64,000 nt of DNA, taken from the NCBI GenBank assembly GCA_000733355.1, contig JNVV01000017.1:437520-501519 (forward strand), in the 5' to 3' direction. The translations under genes and the position numbers were made by a program. The stretch comes from Falciphora oryzae (Eukaryota > Ascomycota > Sordariomycetes > Magnaporthales > Magnaporthaceae). Positions 32,160 through 41,597 of this stretch are shown in pieces. Position 1 is the first letter of the stretch. Every line of letters starts with the position of its first letter. A model generated the notes under the pieces. That model was given only the letters and a program-made list of their open reading frames with translations, was not told where the DNA came from and made no database searches.

Positions 32160-35100
32160 ATGCCGCTGCGCCCAGCGCCCTCGGCCTTCGCCAGGCAGAC
32201 GATGAAGAAGGCCTACGACGACCTCGACAAAGCCCTCAAACCGGCCCATTCACGCGATTTCCGGGACGTTAAGATTGATGATGTCCGCAAAGCGGCGACC
32301 GAGCTCGAGGAGCAGCTCGCTGCCCGACAATCTCTCCGCAACTTGCGCCGTCTGGCACCCCTCCTCGATGGATTTGAACGCTACTTGAAGGCGGCGGAGT
32401 CTCTCTGCCACGGCACACCCTACTTGAAGCTGGTCTGGGCCCCTGTCACAGAAATTCTCCGCGCATCATCAGAATCGATCGAAGCCTTGGAGAAGATCAT
32501 CAAGGGATATTCTGAGCTCTCCTCCTCGCTCCAATCATTTCAACTTCTCGGGGCTGCCTTCAAGGACGATGCCACCTTCCAGGATGCACTTGCAGTCATC
32601 TACGCCAACATTCTCGAGTTCCATAAGCACGCATACATATACGCGCACAGGAGCGGTAGGCAACAGCTCCCTTAACATCTACGATTACGCCTGGCTGACC
32701 CCTCGGCAATGCAGGCTGGAAATTGCTGTTCGCGAGCTCTTGGGGCCGCTTTGGACACCGCCTACGCGGAATTCTCGAAGATTTGAAGCGGCATCGCGAG
32801 CTTCTGGAGTTTAACGCAACGGCACGCGACATTTCTGAAGCACGGAAGATGCGGGAAGATATGCGCTCGTGGCGAGAAGACCATCTCGAGCAACTCAGGC
32901 AAGCCGAGCAGGAAAGGTTAGCAAAAGACTTTTTAGCTATCACCTCGGCTCTCAATATAGACGAGCAGGACCAGCTCTCAATATTCCACGAGGTTTCTTC
33001 CGAAGGCGAAAAGTACCCGGGTACTTGCGATTGGGTGACCTCCAACGAAGGCATCAGGTCATGGCTCCAACGAAAGCCGGAAACGCCCATGCTGTGGCTC
33101 CAAGGATCCCCAGGCTCAGACAAAAGCGTCATTTCCGCCCGTCTTGTCTCTTTCTTGCGGGCCGCCAAGATGCCTGTCATCCACCATTTCTGCACGTATC
33201 TGTTCGCCTCCTCCACCCAGCTTGATCAGATACTCCGGTCCATACTCCTGCAACTACTCCGCATAAATTCGGAGATGGTCGCCCACGTCTACCATCTGTT
33301 CGTACAGCAGAAGAAGCAGCCCATGATTCATATTCTTGAACAGCTCCTGCTGTCCTTGCTCGAAGGAATGACCAAGGACGCAGAGAACGCGGGATATGTC
33401 TGGATCGTTCTCGATGGCGTAGACGAGTGCGACCAGGAGAAGCAGTCTCGACTCCTCAAATTGATGACAAAGGTCACCTCCAAATCTTCCTCATGGGAGA
33501 GTGTCACCGTCAAGGTTCTCATCTCCAGTCGAACTTCTCACAGTCTTGCAAGCAGCCTCCGGGGTTGTCGACCGCTGTCTCTTGAAAAGGAGACAATGTC
33601 TCTACGCAACGCTATTCACGCATACTCGGTGCAGAGGCTCGGAGCCGCGCACCCCAAACTGTCGCAGGTCGGTGTCACGGACGCTGATATCGCCGAACTT
33701 GCGGATTCTGTCGCTACTAAAGCAGACGGTAAGCTTATACACTGCACGTGCCTCTGCTTCACCAACCGGCAAGCTCTGTTGACGTATGGGCGCGGACAAC
33801 TAATCGTAAGGTGCTCCAGGAATGTTCCTCTATGCCCGACTGGTCTTGGACCACATCACAGCGAAGATCTTCTTTTCCCCAGACGAAGTCAAGCGTTCAG
33901 TGGCCGGTCTGCCCGGCAAGGTCGCCGAGTTGTAAGTCCATTGACACCTGGTACACTGGCACTTTTACTTGGACTGACAACTCCCTATATCAGCTACCAG
34001 AAAATCCTGACCCAGATCCTCAACCGCTTGGACGCCCAGTCAGTGGACCGCATCAGATGCGTCCTGGGATGGGTCGCTTTCGCTAAACGACCCCTCAAAC
34101 GACTCGAACTGCTCTCGGCGGTTTCATTCAGTGCCATGGAGGCCGCGGTTGAACGTCTCGCCCCGAGGTACCTTCTAGACGAATGTGCCTCCCTCGTGGT
34201 GGAGCGGGGTGACACGACTCTTGCCTTCATTCATATTTCTGTCAAAGAGTACGAATCCCACCCTAGATATCCCTACAAAGCAGATTAAACTAACGGCCAT
34301 CGCAGATTTCTACAGGGACCTTCACTAGGGCTCACCATACGCGGGCAAGACATCGTGCGAGAACATTGCCGAGCAGCAATATCCTGTCTGATCTCCGGCT
34401 TGCACGTCTTCGGCCAGGGCTATCAGGAGAGAGCAAGAAACATGCGAGTTGTCAAGGGAATCCACGGGTTCCACGTGTACGCGACGGAGCACTGGCTTGA
34501 GGACCTCCTGTCGATAAGCGCAACGCCAGATACCGCGGACCGACGCACGCTGGAGCTGGCCCACCACCTGGTGTTACGACTTGATGAGACCTACGGGGTC
34601 TCGGAGCCGCCGGCGTCAGTCCAGACAAGGCTTGCCACCGACGACGGGCGACTTGTGGCTTTGCAACAGCACCCAAAGCTATACCATTGCGTGTTGAGCG
34701 CACTCGAGGCTGCGTCGCTTGACAGACTTGAGTCGCGAGTGCTTTCCCACCTGCCAAGGACCGAACCAGTGGCTGGAAATCAGTGTCTGGTAGACTTGGG
34801 GGTCAAAGACGGCATCTCGAAGCTCCTTGCCTCATACCAAGATACCACTCGATTCCTCCTCGACCAGCACGTTGTTGAGGGCGTTTCCGCCGAGGAGCTC
34901 AAGCTTTTCAAGGAACAGTTTGGAAGCTCCGCCTTCACCTGCCGGCTGCGGTCATGCCCCCGTGCAACTTTGGGCTTCAAATCAGAGAGCGAACGTGAGA
35001 ACCACGAGATGGCACATGCTCGGGGGTTTCGTTGCACTGTCCCCGGATGCCAATACTTTCCGTTCAGGTCCGCTGAGGGATTGAAGAAACACCTCCGCAA

Positions 35101-36285
35101 CAGCCACCACCCAACGCACGGCAGAACGACGATCCGGAGAGTTAGTCCATTGAAAACAGAGGCACGCCACGGAGAATCTGATGCAGAAAAAGTCATGCCG
35201 TGCCGTCCAACGGCTGCTGATCTGGCCACAGACCGCCCTACCCCGCCCAGCCACCACATCCCGCTCCACCGGAACAACCATTTCGTCGGACCATCCGGCA
35301 CACTGGCCGCCGAATCACCCGCTGAAAACCACCTGGACGTAGAGAAGCTAGAGAGGATCGAGCAGCTACAAAGGTTGGAGACGGAGAGTGAACAATTGAA
35401 GCAGCTAGAAAGGTTGGAGAAGGAGAAGCAACAAATCGAGCTGAAACTTGCACAGCTGAAATCGACACCGGCCTCGCTGATCCCAAATTCGGACGCGTTC
35501 CCGCTATTACCCTCGCCCAATCGCACACCTTTATTCCGCAAAGTTCGCCGGCAATCCGTCACACGGCCGGCAGCACCGCCAATGTCGGCCTCGGCAAGTC
35601 ATAATATCCAGGTATGCATACTCGAGTGTGTGAGCGAGCTGCTGATGATGTCCGCCCAAGAAGCTGGCCGTTTGACGCCGTCTCCGCCTCCGCCCTCCTT
35701 AGTTTCTAGCTTACTCACCTAGGATTATCTGTGTTTCAGACTACCCACGAACTCGCACATCCCATGAAGCGTGCCAGGACCATGTCCCAGCAGCAGCCTC
35801 GGGTTCGTTGTTCGGTCCCGATGGACCGGTCCGCTTCGGCAAGATCAATGCAGTCGATGCCATTTACAGGCTCCGGCCCAATAATACCCCCTCCTCCGGC
35901 AGCCTTTCAGCAACAGACAGCTCGCTTCGCCACGGCCGACCCGGCATCAAGAAACGGGCCATCAGAGAACCCTTACGGCAACGCCATGCAGCTCATGGGA
36001 AAGATGCAGCAACCCAGCAGCCAGCCCACCGAGATGCCAACGTTGACAGAGGGCTATGTCCTCGCCCCGGACGTTGGCATGGATGTCGCCGGGTATCTCA
36101 AGTCATTCGACGAGAGCCTTCTGCCAGTAATGCTGGCCGCTGGCGCGTCATTGCCTCAATGCCATGGACTTGAAGACTACACACAAACCGCCATGTCCGC
36201 CTGCGGCTCTCTCACCGAGGCGCCAACCCTGGAGGACCTTAGCATGAGCCGCCAAGCCAGCAACATTAGTGCGTTCGGCCGGTAA
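32160..36285 (+). CDS. NACHT receptor with N-terminal fungal STAND domain and C2H2-type finger (1242 aa)
   Basis: Six exons, 32160-32655, 32715-33728, 33820-33931, 33994-34248, 34306-35611 and 35740-36285, with phase-consistent GT-AG introns of 59, 91, 62, 57 and 128 nt. The first 250 residues are helical and match the N-terminal domain of fungal STAND proteins (KLLFASSWGRFGHRLRGILE). NACHT follows: the P-loop reads LQGSPGSDKS, with Asp where Gly is expected (GSGKS), and Walker B is WIVLDGVDECD. Next are MFLYARLVLDH and YQKILTQILNRL, then VLGWVAFAKRPLKRLELLSA. A C-terminal Cys/His region (FTCRLRSCPRATLGF...H and FRCTVPGCQYFPF...HLRNSHH) looks like one or two C2H2 fingers. A charged coiled coil and a disordered tail complete it. 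The final residues SAFGR and the stop lie inside repeat copy C, so the natural C-terminus is truncated or replaced. Confidence 0.85.
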
Positions 36286-36430
36286 GTGTACCGGAAAAAG
36301 GAAAAGGCCGGGTTTAGGCGGGGGGGGGCCTCGGGACCACCCCTGGGCCCGGCCGGGGATGCGGGGGACCGGCGAGCCTACTGTCGGTCCGCTTGGAATA
36401 AAAGAAATACGATATAAAGGAAACGGTTAT
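36268..36430 (-). repeat. Dispersed retroposon-like repeat, partial copy C
   Basis: GTGCGTTCGGCCGGTAAGTG through CTCGGGACCACCCC matches the inner part of copies A, D and E, and continues through GGCGAGCCTACTGTCGGTCC as in copy D. The end with ATATAC and the pyrimidine tail is missing. Its boundary at about 36268 falls within the last codons of the NACHT receptor. Confidence 0.75.
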
Positions 36431-36569
36431 ATGCAGGCCCTGTAAGCTTACATTTACCGCCCAAAGTTGGAATACGCATAAATTCCGACCTTTTTTTTTT
36501 TTCGACAGTTTGTACATATCCCCCCAGAGTTGATGTCGTCATACCCGTAACACCGAATCTATTCCAAGT

Positions 36570-37540
36570 AAAAATGCAACGCGTTCCAGACAGCCATCGC
36601 GCTGGCGGAGTACCACCGCAGGGAGGGCGAGTGCATCTGCGTGCGAAAGTGGCAATTGAAACGCGTCGCGGCCGTGTCCAACGAGTTCAATGCGTACCTG
36701 TGGCACGTCAGGCATCGGCGGAATGAGTTAGAGCGGGCACACAATGACGAATTTAGGTACGACAAGCAGGGTATCGCCGATTACGGGCTCGGGGCCGCCG
36801 GGGTTGGTGGCGGGGTGCCTGGGATGGCGGCCCCGTTGTTCGCGCAGCAGCGGGGGCCGGCGCCGGTGCAGGACCCTGCGTCGCTCATGGCTCAGCTGCA
36901 GGCCTCGCAGAACGCGGCAGCTAACCTGGCCCCGCCAATCCGGGCGCGAACTTTGGCACCGACACACCGGGAGCCGGCCTGGGTGTCAATGCTCTGGGCG
37001 CCAACATGGGCGCCAACCTGGGCAACCTGGGCGGCATGCCGTCGACTCTCGCGCAGTCGGGCGGGATGTCAGGCGGGATGTCAGGCGGCGGAGTGCCGCG
37101 CGGAGTGCCGCGCGGAGTGCCGCGCGGAGTACTGGGCGGCGCTGCCGCGCGGAGTACTGGGCGGCGCTGCCGCGCGGAGTACTGGGCGGCGCTGCCGCGC
37201 GGAGTACTGGGCGGCGCTGCCGCACCGGGCACCCAGCCGAACGCGGCAGAGTATGGCCAAGACGGAGCGTTCAATTACGGCGGGCAAGGGCACCAAGGCC
37301 ATTGGGGGGCTGGGAGCATCGCCGAGATGGGTGGTGGCCTACCCCAGAACCTGCAAGGGCTGAGGCCGGAGCAGGTGCAGTACACCCAACAGAACTACCC
37401 CCAGATACCGGCCTCTCAGCAGCCACAGGGCTCGTCAATGCCTCCAGGGACGTCAAAGCTCTATCCGCCGGGTCTCGGGCGCCATAGTCACCTCACTGGG
37501 GACCGCGTTACACCATGTCACGGCGCGGCAGCTAGGTACT
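36570..37540 (+). pseudogene. Unrecognised gene with Gly/Met-rich tail, frameshifted
   Basis: The frame starting before 36641 encodes a helical, basic segment (ICVRKWQLKRVAAVSNEFNA, YLWHVRHRRNELERAHNDEF, RYDKQGIADYGLGAAG) that looks conserved but was not named. Near 36930 the sensible frame shifts to one reading NLGGMPSTLAQSGGMSGGMS, passes through a minisatellite (37090-37225), and resumes as AEYGQDGAFNYGGQGHQGHW and LQGLRPEQVQYTQQNYPQIP, ending about 37540. The 25-bp units each shift the frame, so the tail is unlikely to be translated uniformly. The start codon is uncertain; the most 5' in-frame residues seen begin near 36570. Confidence 0.45.
37090..37225 (+). repeat. Compound minisatellite: 3 x 12 bp then 4 x 25 bp
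   Basis: Three units of GGAGTGCCGCGC (37090-37125) are followed by four units of 25 bp beginning GGAGTACTGGGCGGCGCTGC (37126-37225). The last unit has one base change. Unit length 25 is not a multiple of three, so the frame advances with each copy. Confidence 0.95.
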
Positions 37541-37709
37541 AGGTTGAAGGTTTGTTGTTGCACGAGGGAGGAAGACCGCTCGCCCCCACGGGGGCCGGCG
37601 GATCTCTGGCTAAATACAGGTGTGTCGGGTCTGGTCCCGTGACACACCAGAATAGGGTAGGATTTGGCCTCGGGTGGGAGATTGACCTAAAATGAGGCAC
37701 GTTGTGCTA

Positions 37710-37805
37710 CTTGTGCGGGCTAAAAGCGCCCCGCACTTGATCGGCCCCTTGGGGATAAAGTGCGGCAGACCGACTTGACGCTTTCCCTACCAACTTGACG
37801 TTTTT
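37710..37805 (+). repeat. Left terminal inverted repeat of the pogo/Fot element
   Basis: 96 bp starting CTTGTGCGGGCTAAAAGCGC. It matches the complement of 40527-40622 at all but three positions. It contains a doubled subterminal motif GACTTGACG that may be transposase-binding. Confidence 0.92.
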
Positions 37806-38039
37806 TGAGAACATTAATCCCCATAGAAATTAGCGCTAAATCCAATGTACCCGTAAATAAAGTTGTTTTATGCTCAACTGCATATTGCACGGGCCTCATG
37901 CTGTAAACCATGCTCTTAATCGTGCTCAATAACCCCGCCTTTCCTTTGGAGGATCGCGGCTTTCCAATGCTTAATTTGGCTGTTTTCGAGGCCAAAAACT
38001 CACTAAAATAGGCCGGATCTGGAGCGCAAAAAAGCGCGC

Positions 38040-39900
38040 TGAAGTACAAGTAGCTGAAACCCGGGTTCTCGCCGCTTTAAAGGATCTCGCCAAAGGTCGA
38101 TTCAGATCGGCCGCCAGCGCCGCGAGGCACTACCGGATCAAACCTCGCACGCTGCAAAGGCGCGTTTAAGGCGGAAGATCGCGTTTTTCGAACGGAGGGC
38201 TGAACAAAAAGCTCGACGATATAAAGGAGCTCGCTTTGCAGGCGTAGGTTAATTGGAAGCAGTCGATAGGTTAGTTAAGTTGCTATCGCCGCTAAAGGTC
38301 GTTTGCGTGTAATTTGCTCACAAAATGCTTTATTTTAAATAGGATTTACCGTAACCTCCGTCGCCCTCGCTTAAGCCGTGAATTCGATTTTTAGCCGCCG
38401 GAAAAGCCCGCCCTTTCGAACAACGCGTAAAAAATGGGCGCAAAAGTAGCTTACTACCCACAAATCGATACTTAAACGCGTGCGAAGCACGCCGCGAGCC
38501 TTTAAAAGGCGCGCCGCGTAAAATAAACTCGTGATTAAAAAGTGGTTCGATTTCTACTCGCGGTGCGTTAAGCAGTATAGGATCGAGCCCGGGAATATTT
38601 GGAATTCCGATAAAATCGGCTTCCGGGTTGGCGTGTTCGAGGGAAGTTTTGTTTAGTGCTATACGGATATCGAAACGTGGTTCTAAAGCGATCCAAATTA
38701 CCGCGCATTCGTAACGAATTTCGAAACCTGCTTAGCCGCCGGCTTTACGATCCTTCCGTTCCTAATTATAGCGGGAGTTAATATTACCGGGAAGCATATT
38801 AATAACTTTTTCGACCCGGGAACGAGGTTTACTACGAGCAAAAACGGTTGGACCGACGATTTAATTGCGTTTAAATGGTTAAAGCATTTTTTCGAAAATA
38901 TAAAGTTTGTAACGCCTAAAGATACGCGCCTATTGTTAATTGATAATTACGGATCCCATTTAACGTTTCCTTTTTAGGAAATGTACCGGGAAGCGAAGGT
39001 CGTAATTTTCTCTTTACCGGCGTATATAACGCATAAATTGCAACCTTTCGACGTCGGTATCTTTTTAGCTTATAAAGCCGCGTATTAACGTAATTTCGCG
39101 TATTAAATTAAAGACGGCGCCGTTAATTATAATCGCCCGGAGTTCCTTAACGGCTTTAAAAATATACGCCGGCGCGCTTTTAAAGTTAGTACGGTTAAAT
39201 CGGCCTGGGTAAAATACGGCCTTTCGCCGTTTAAACCGGAGGTTATATTTAATAATTTCGAAAATCCGCTAACTTCTGCAAAATCGGCGGCCGTAATTAC
39301 GGAAAAAATAAGGTATATCCCAAACGCTGCAAATCAATTCCGCCGGATAAAACGACGAAGTTAATTTATAGCTTTTTTTTTAACGAAAGCGACAAGCCTT
39401 AACCTCCCTTTAAAATTTCCTCACTTGTTTTGTTAGCGCACAATTGGAAAAAAGCTACTACGCCTCCGTTAAATTTATCAAAAATTATTCCCTTTAAAAA
39501 TTGGCTTAAAAAACGCCTGCATTCCTCCGCGCGTTCGGGCAAGGCGGTTTCGCTAACGATACTCCACGTTTTTTTAAAAATAAAAAAAGCAAACCACGTT
39601 GCAATTCTCGCCGGCGCCCGCGTTATTAAAAAGCTCCGCCGCCGCGAGGAAGTTTAAATTAAAAGGAAAAAACGCGCTTTTAAAAACCGGCTAATTATTA
39701 GGATTAAGCCGATCTTAGTTGGCGACGCGCGTTTACGGGCGATTAATAACGATAACAACCGTTTGGCCGTTAGGCGGAGGGAACGCCGGCGTTTGCAAAG
39801 TAAAAATTTATAAACGGAATTGCAAATTATAAAGCGTTAGTTGCGAAAATATAAAAAAAACGAAATCGAGCGCTTTTTGCAATTAAAGGCGCGTTTGCGG
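38040..39900 (+). pseudogene. pogo/Fot-type DDE_1 transposase, many nonsense codons
   Basis: The N-terminal helix-turn-helix is visible as KGRFRSAASAARHYRIKPRT. The catalytic core reads IEPGNIWNSDKIGF (usually NMDE; E changed to K), NGWTDDLIAFKWLKHFFE, RLLLIDNYGSHLT (second Asp) and HKLQPFDVGIFLAYK (third Asp). C-terminal coding remnants continue to about 39900 (VSLTILHVFLKIKKANHVA). Stops are TAA/TAG in the positions examined (for example RRV-stop-GG near 38165 and LQA-stop-VN near 38246), as expected for C-to-T changes at CAG/CAA. No functional product is possible. Confidence 0.82.
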
Positions 39901-40526
39901 CAAAAAAAGGCAAAGCGTAAAGATATCCGCGATCTAGCCGGTTTTTAATAAGCCGCTTTAAAAAACGAGGCCGTATTGATTAGCAAATATTAGCAATAAC
40001 GCCGTAAGCGAAAGGATCGATATTTTTATTTGCACGAGGAGGCTTTGCATTTAGCCCGTATAAAATTAAATAGGGAAAATAATAACGTTTTCCTTCCGGC
40101 CAAATGGCAGCTTGCCGAAGTCCTTTCGCCTTACACGCTTTGGAGGCTTACGGAAAAAAACGAAGGTACGCTTAAAAAGGTTATCCGGCACTACTAGCGG
40201 GATAAGTACGGCCTAAATCACGCTTTGGAGGTCTTTTTAGTAGGCAAATATACTGCAAAAGGCTACGAGGTCTCGTTTCCAGATTGCACCGATACCGACG
40301 AGGCTGATCTAAAGGAAAAAGTTGATTTAAAGGCCTAGATTGCACTAACGCTGATTTGAATAGCTTTAATTTTGATCAATCTCTTGCATTGAGTGCATTT
40401 TTTTTATTTGCTAATACAGGGGTTTGGCGGTGCATGAGCCCCTTTAATATACAGTTGTGCGTTGCACGTTGCGATTTACTGTTTACATTAATTTGCTGCT
40501 AATTTCCTGCAGAAATTATGTTATAG

Positions 40527-40622
40527 AAAAACGTCAAGTCGGTAGGGAAAGCGTCAAGTCGGTCCGCCGCACTTTATCCCCAAAGGGCCGATCAAGTGCG
40601 GGGCGCTTTTAGCCCGCACAAG
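40527..40622 (-). repeat. Right terminal inverted repeat of the pogo/Fot element
   Basis: Complement of 37710-37805 with three differences; it ends GCGCTTTTAGCCCGCACAAG next to the TA duplication. Confidence 0.92.
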
Positions 40623-40772
40623 TATGACTTATGACGAGGGCTGAACGCAAATGATGGAGAACTGCTGGGCTGAAAGAGTCTGGGTCTAGATACTTGGCCA
40701 TTATTTTTTCTCCTTCATACAAGACCACAAAGTTGTAACAAATGTAGAGAGGCCCACAAAAAACGGGATAAG

Positions 40773-41597
40773 TTAGCTTGTGCTCTCTAACGACGCCTCG
40801 GACAGATCGACATTGTTACCTTGAATAAGCTTCTCGGTAAAAACAATCGCAATAATAAGAGACGAGATGGACATAACCACGCCGAAATTCTTCAGGGCCG
40901 TCCGATCACCCTTACCATGATCACCCTTACCATTTGCTTCGTCAAAACGCCTGTACTTGGCCCCCTCGGGGGCCTCCTTCTCGGGGCGTAAAATCGCACG
41001 CAACCCCCGGCCGAGCCCGACCACGAAAAAGCCGGCGCCAATCAGGGCGATGAAAAGGGACATGAACTTGGCAAAACCGACCAGATGGGAGTTGTAGTAA
41101 TCAAAATAGACGAAAAAGAAAGCCCGGAGCTCGCACCCCTCTTTGCGGCCCTGGTTGGCCAGCTTGAAATTGACCCACGGCAGCATAAGGGTAAATAAGC
41201 CGTAGACGATGCCGAGGGCTGCCGAGCTCATACGGCCTCCCAGCAGAGTGAGTGGGACGAAGACGGTGGATATGGTGAAAAAGATCATGCAGAAAACGAG
41301 GTTCCACTCAAAGACGGAGAGGGCGCCCAGGTTGGCGTTTCGGACGAGGACGATGAGCAGGGCGAATCCGATGACGGCGTTGCCTCTTTCAGCATCTTCG
41401 ACTGCCCTCCAATTGCCAGAATAAAGGCCGAGAACGCCGGCGAAATTGGCTAGGTAGTAGCTGAGGCGCACGCCGACGCCGTAAAGGTCTGCGTCCCCGA
41501 TGAGGTTGCACGAATCTTCGGCGTAGTGGGTGAACTGGCTCGACGGCGCGGCTAGGCTGAGAAGAGCCACAGCGGCGAGAAGCCGCCTCGAAGCCAT
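40773..41597 (-). CDS. Predicted multipass membrane protein (274 aa)
   Basis: A single uninterrupted exon. The N-terminus MASRRLLAAVALLSLAAPSS is a signal peptide or first helix. About six further hydrophobic segments follow, including YYLANFAGVLGLYSG, AVIGFALLIVLV, WNLVFCMIFFTISTVFVPLT, ALGIVYGLFTLMLPWV, FMSLFIALIGAGFFVVGL and FGVVMSISSLIIAIVFT. A hydrophilic, Lys/Asp-rich loop (about 206-235, with GKGDHGKGD repeats) lies before the last helix. Related small membrane proteins are common as unnamed orthologues in ascomycetes. It is intact beside a dead transposon, and codon use is GC-rich like the other intact genes. Confidence 0.75.
   Translation of the reverse strand: MASRRLLAAVALLSLAAPSSQFTHYAEDSCNLIGDADLYGVGVRLSYYLANFAGVLGLYSGNWRAVEDAERGNAVIGFALLIVLVRNANLGALSVFEWNLVFCMIFFTISTVFVPLTLLGGRMSSAALGIVYGLFTLMLPWVNFKLANQGRKEGCELRAFFFVYFDYYNSHLVGFAKFMSLFIALIGAGFFVVGLGRGLRAILRPEKEAPEGAKYRRFDEANGKGDHGKGDRTALKNFGVVMSISSLIIAIVFTEKLIQGNNVDLSEASLESTS

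Larger units (their letters stand above)
37710..40622 (+). mobile_element. Tc1/mariner superfamily, pogo/Fot-type transposon, RIP-degraded
   Basis: 2913 bp bounded by inverted repeats and flanked by TA at 37708-37709 and 40623-40624. The interior is poor in CpA/TpG and rich in TpA while CpG remains frequent, which is a RIP signature. Remnants of a DDD transposase read left to right. The element is inactive. Confidence 0.92.

Noticed and set aside
37090..37225. Possible CRISPR-like array
   Set aside because: Units are contiguous without unique spacers, and the genome is fungal; it is a minisatellite.
36921..37302. Minus-strand frames over the minisatellite (repeated Ala/Pro/Arg/Ser)
   Set aside because: Artefacts of translating the 12/25-bp tandem repeat; no conserved protein outside it.
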